Source: an uncultured SAR116 cluster alpha proteobacterium
GTDB lineage: Bacteria > Pseudomonadota > Alphaproteobacteria > Puniceispirillales > Puniceispirillaceae
Reading direction: 5' to 3'
Assembly: GCA_902578815.1 (NCBI GenBank)
Contig: CACHEI010000003.1
Location: forward strand, 1-64,000
DNA: 64,000 nt
This document shows positions 63,808 through 64,000 of this stretch, in pieces (within the stretch, counting starts at the first letter, position 1; each line of letters opens with the position of its first letter). Position numbers and translations under genes: made by a program. The notes under the pieces were generated by a model. That model saw nothing but the letters and a program-made list of their open reading frames with translations. It did not search any database and was not told the DNA's origin.

Positions 63808-64000
63808 TTAATTCAGCCGCCAGTCAATCGGGTCAACATTTTTGCTAATAAGGTACGAATTTGTCCGTGAAAAGGGGCTGGATCCAAAGAAACCATTATA
63901 TGCCGATAGGGGAGAAGGATGCGCACTAGTAATCACCAGATGCTTTTTATGATCAATGAAATGGCTCTTCCGCATCGCCTTCCTGCCCCATAAGATGAAA
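63808..64000 (-). CDS. ung: Uracil-DNA glycosylase, C-terminal part (cut by window edge)
   Basis: The minus-strand frame ending at TAA (63810-63808) encodes about 63 C-terminal residues. [11 protein letters not shown] is followed by [14 protein letters not shown], which holds the catalytic His-x-Ser-Pro loop of family-1 Ung, and by [15 protein letters not shown] and PIDWRLN at the end. The enzyme removes uracil from DNA in base-excision repair. The rest of the gene lies beyond position 64000. Confidence 0.93.
   Translation of the reverse strand, partial: FILWGRKAMRKSHFIDHKKHLVITSAHPSPLSAYNGFFGSSPFSRTNSYLISKNVDPIDWRLN

Overview
The window looks like the chromosome of a marine alphaproteobacterium. 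A SAR116-type (Puniceispirillum-like) relative is my best guess from gene content alone: methanesulfonate oxygenase genes, cytoplasmic sulfite dehydrogenase, polyamine use, two photolyases and frequent TTG/GTG starts. No rRNA, tRNA, CRISPR, IS element or phage gene was seen. Base composition is mosaic. The sulfonate/sulfite block (about 3.4-28.9 kb) reads AT-richer than fhs, hppA and most of 32-50 kb.

Region 1 (1-28.9 kb) is a C1-sulfonate island. It opens with a truncated membrane protein gene, a TauE/SafE exporter, fhs, a divergent PanB-like gene, a second TauE/SafE and a LysR regulator. A minus-strand operon follows (12152 to 6487): a Rieske oxygenase alpha subunit fused to a flavoprotein reductase, a beta subunit, a Rieske ferredoxin, an unrecognised 272-aa protein and a second alpha subunit. 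The first alpha subunit has the C-x-H-x26-C-x2-H spacing of methanesulfonate monooxygenase (MsmA) but has lost the mononuclear-iron histidines. The second keeps those histidines but has lost the Rieske loops. I read this as an oxygenase whose redox and catalytic sites are divided between two paralogues. Divergently transcribed is an ABC importer with one binding protein, two permeases and two complementary-degenerate ATPases. After it come a small membrane protein, an ABC-2/GldG-type exporter with an in-frame TGA, a GcvT-like folate protein and a phosphotransacetylase-like protein. A LysR gene and soeABC (sulfite:quinone oxidoreductase) complete the island. The implied route is: import sulfonate, oxidise it to aldehyde plus sulfite, pass C1 to tetrahydrofolate, then oxidise sulfite (Soe) or export it (TauE).

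Region 2 (28.9-32 kb) has the membrane pyrophosphatase hppA, a cupin and a decayed folD.

Region 3 (32-50 kb) is for polyamine and related amine use. There are two sets of FAD amine oxidase, gamma-glutamyl-amine synthetase and class III aminotransferase. With them are an agmatinase, a PotABC-type transporter with its binding protein, an MFS permease, and a Rieske oxygenase abutting the permease gene. pyrC, an EamA permease and a glutathione S-transferase follow.

Region 4 (51-56.7 kb) is a polar amino-acid ABC transporter with an amidohydrolase and a fumarylacetoacetase-family enzyme.

Region 5 (56.8-64 kb) has two overlapping photolyase genes (class I and FeS-BCP type), small envelope proteins (DUF3833, chalcone-isomerase fold, septation protein A, DUF4864), a short-chain dehydrogenase, a frameshifted EamA pseudogene and the 3' end of ung.
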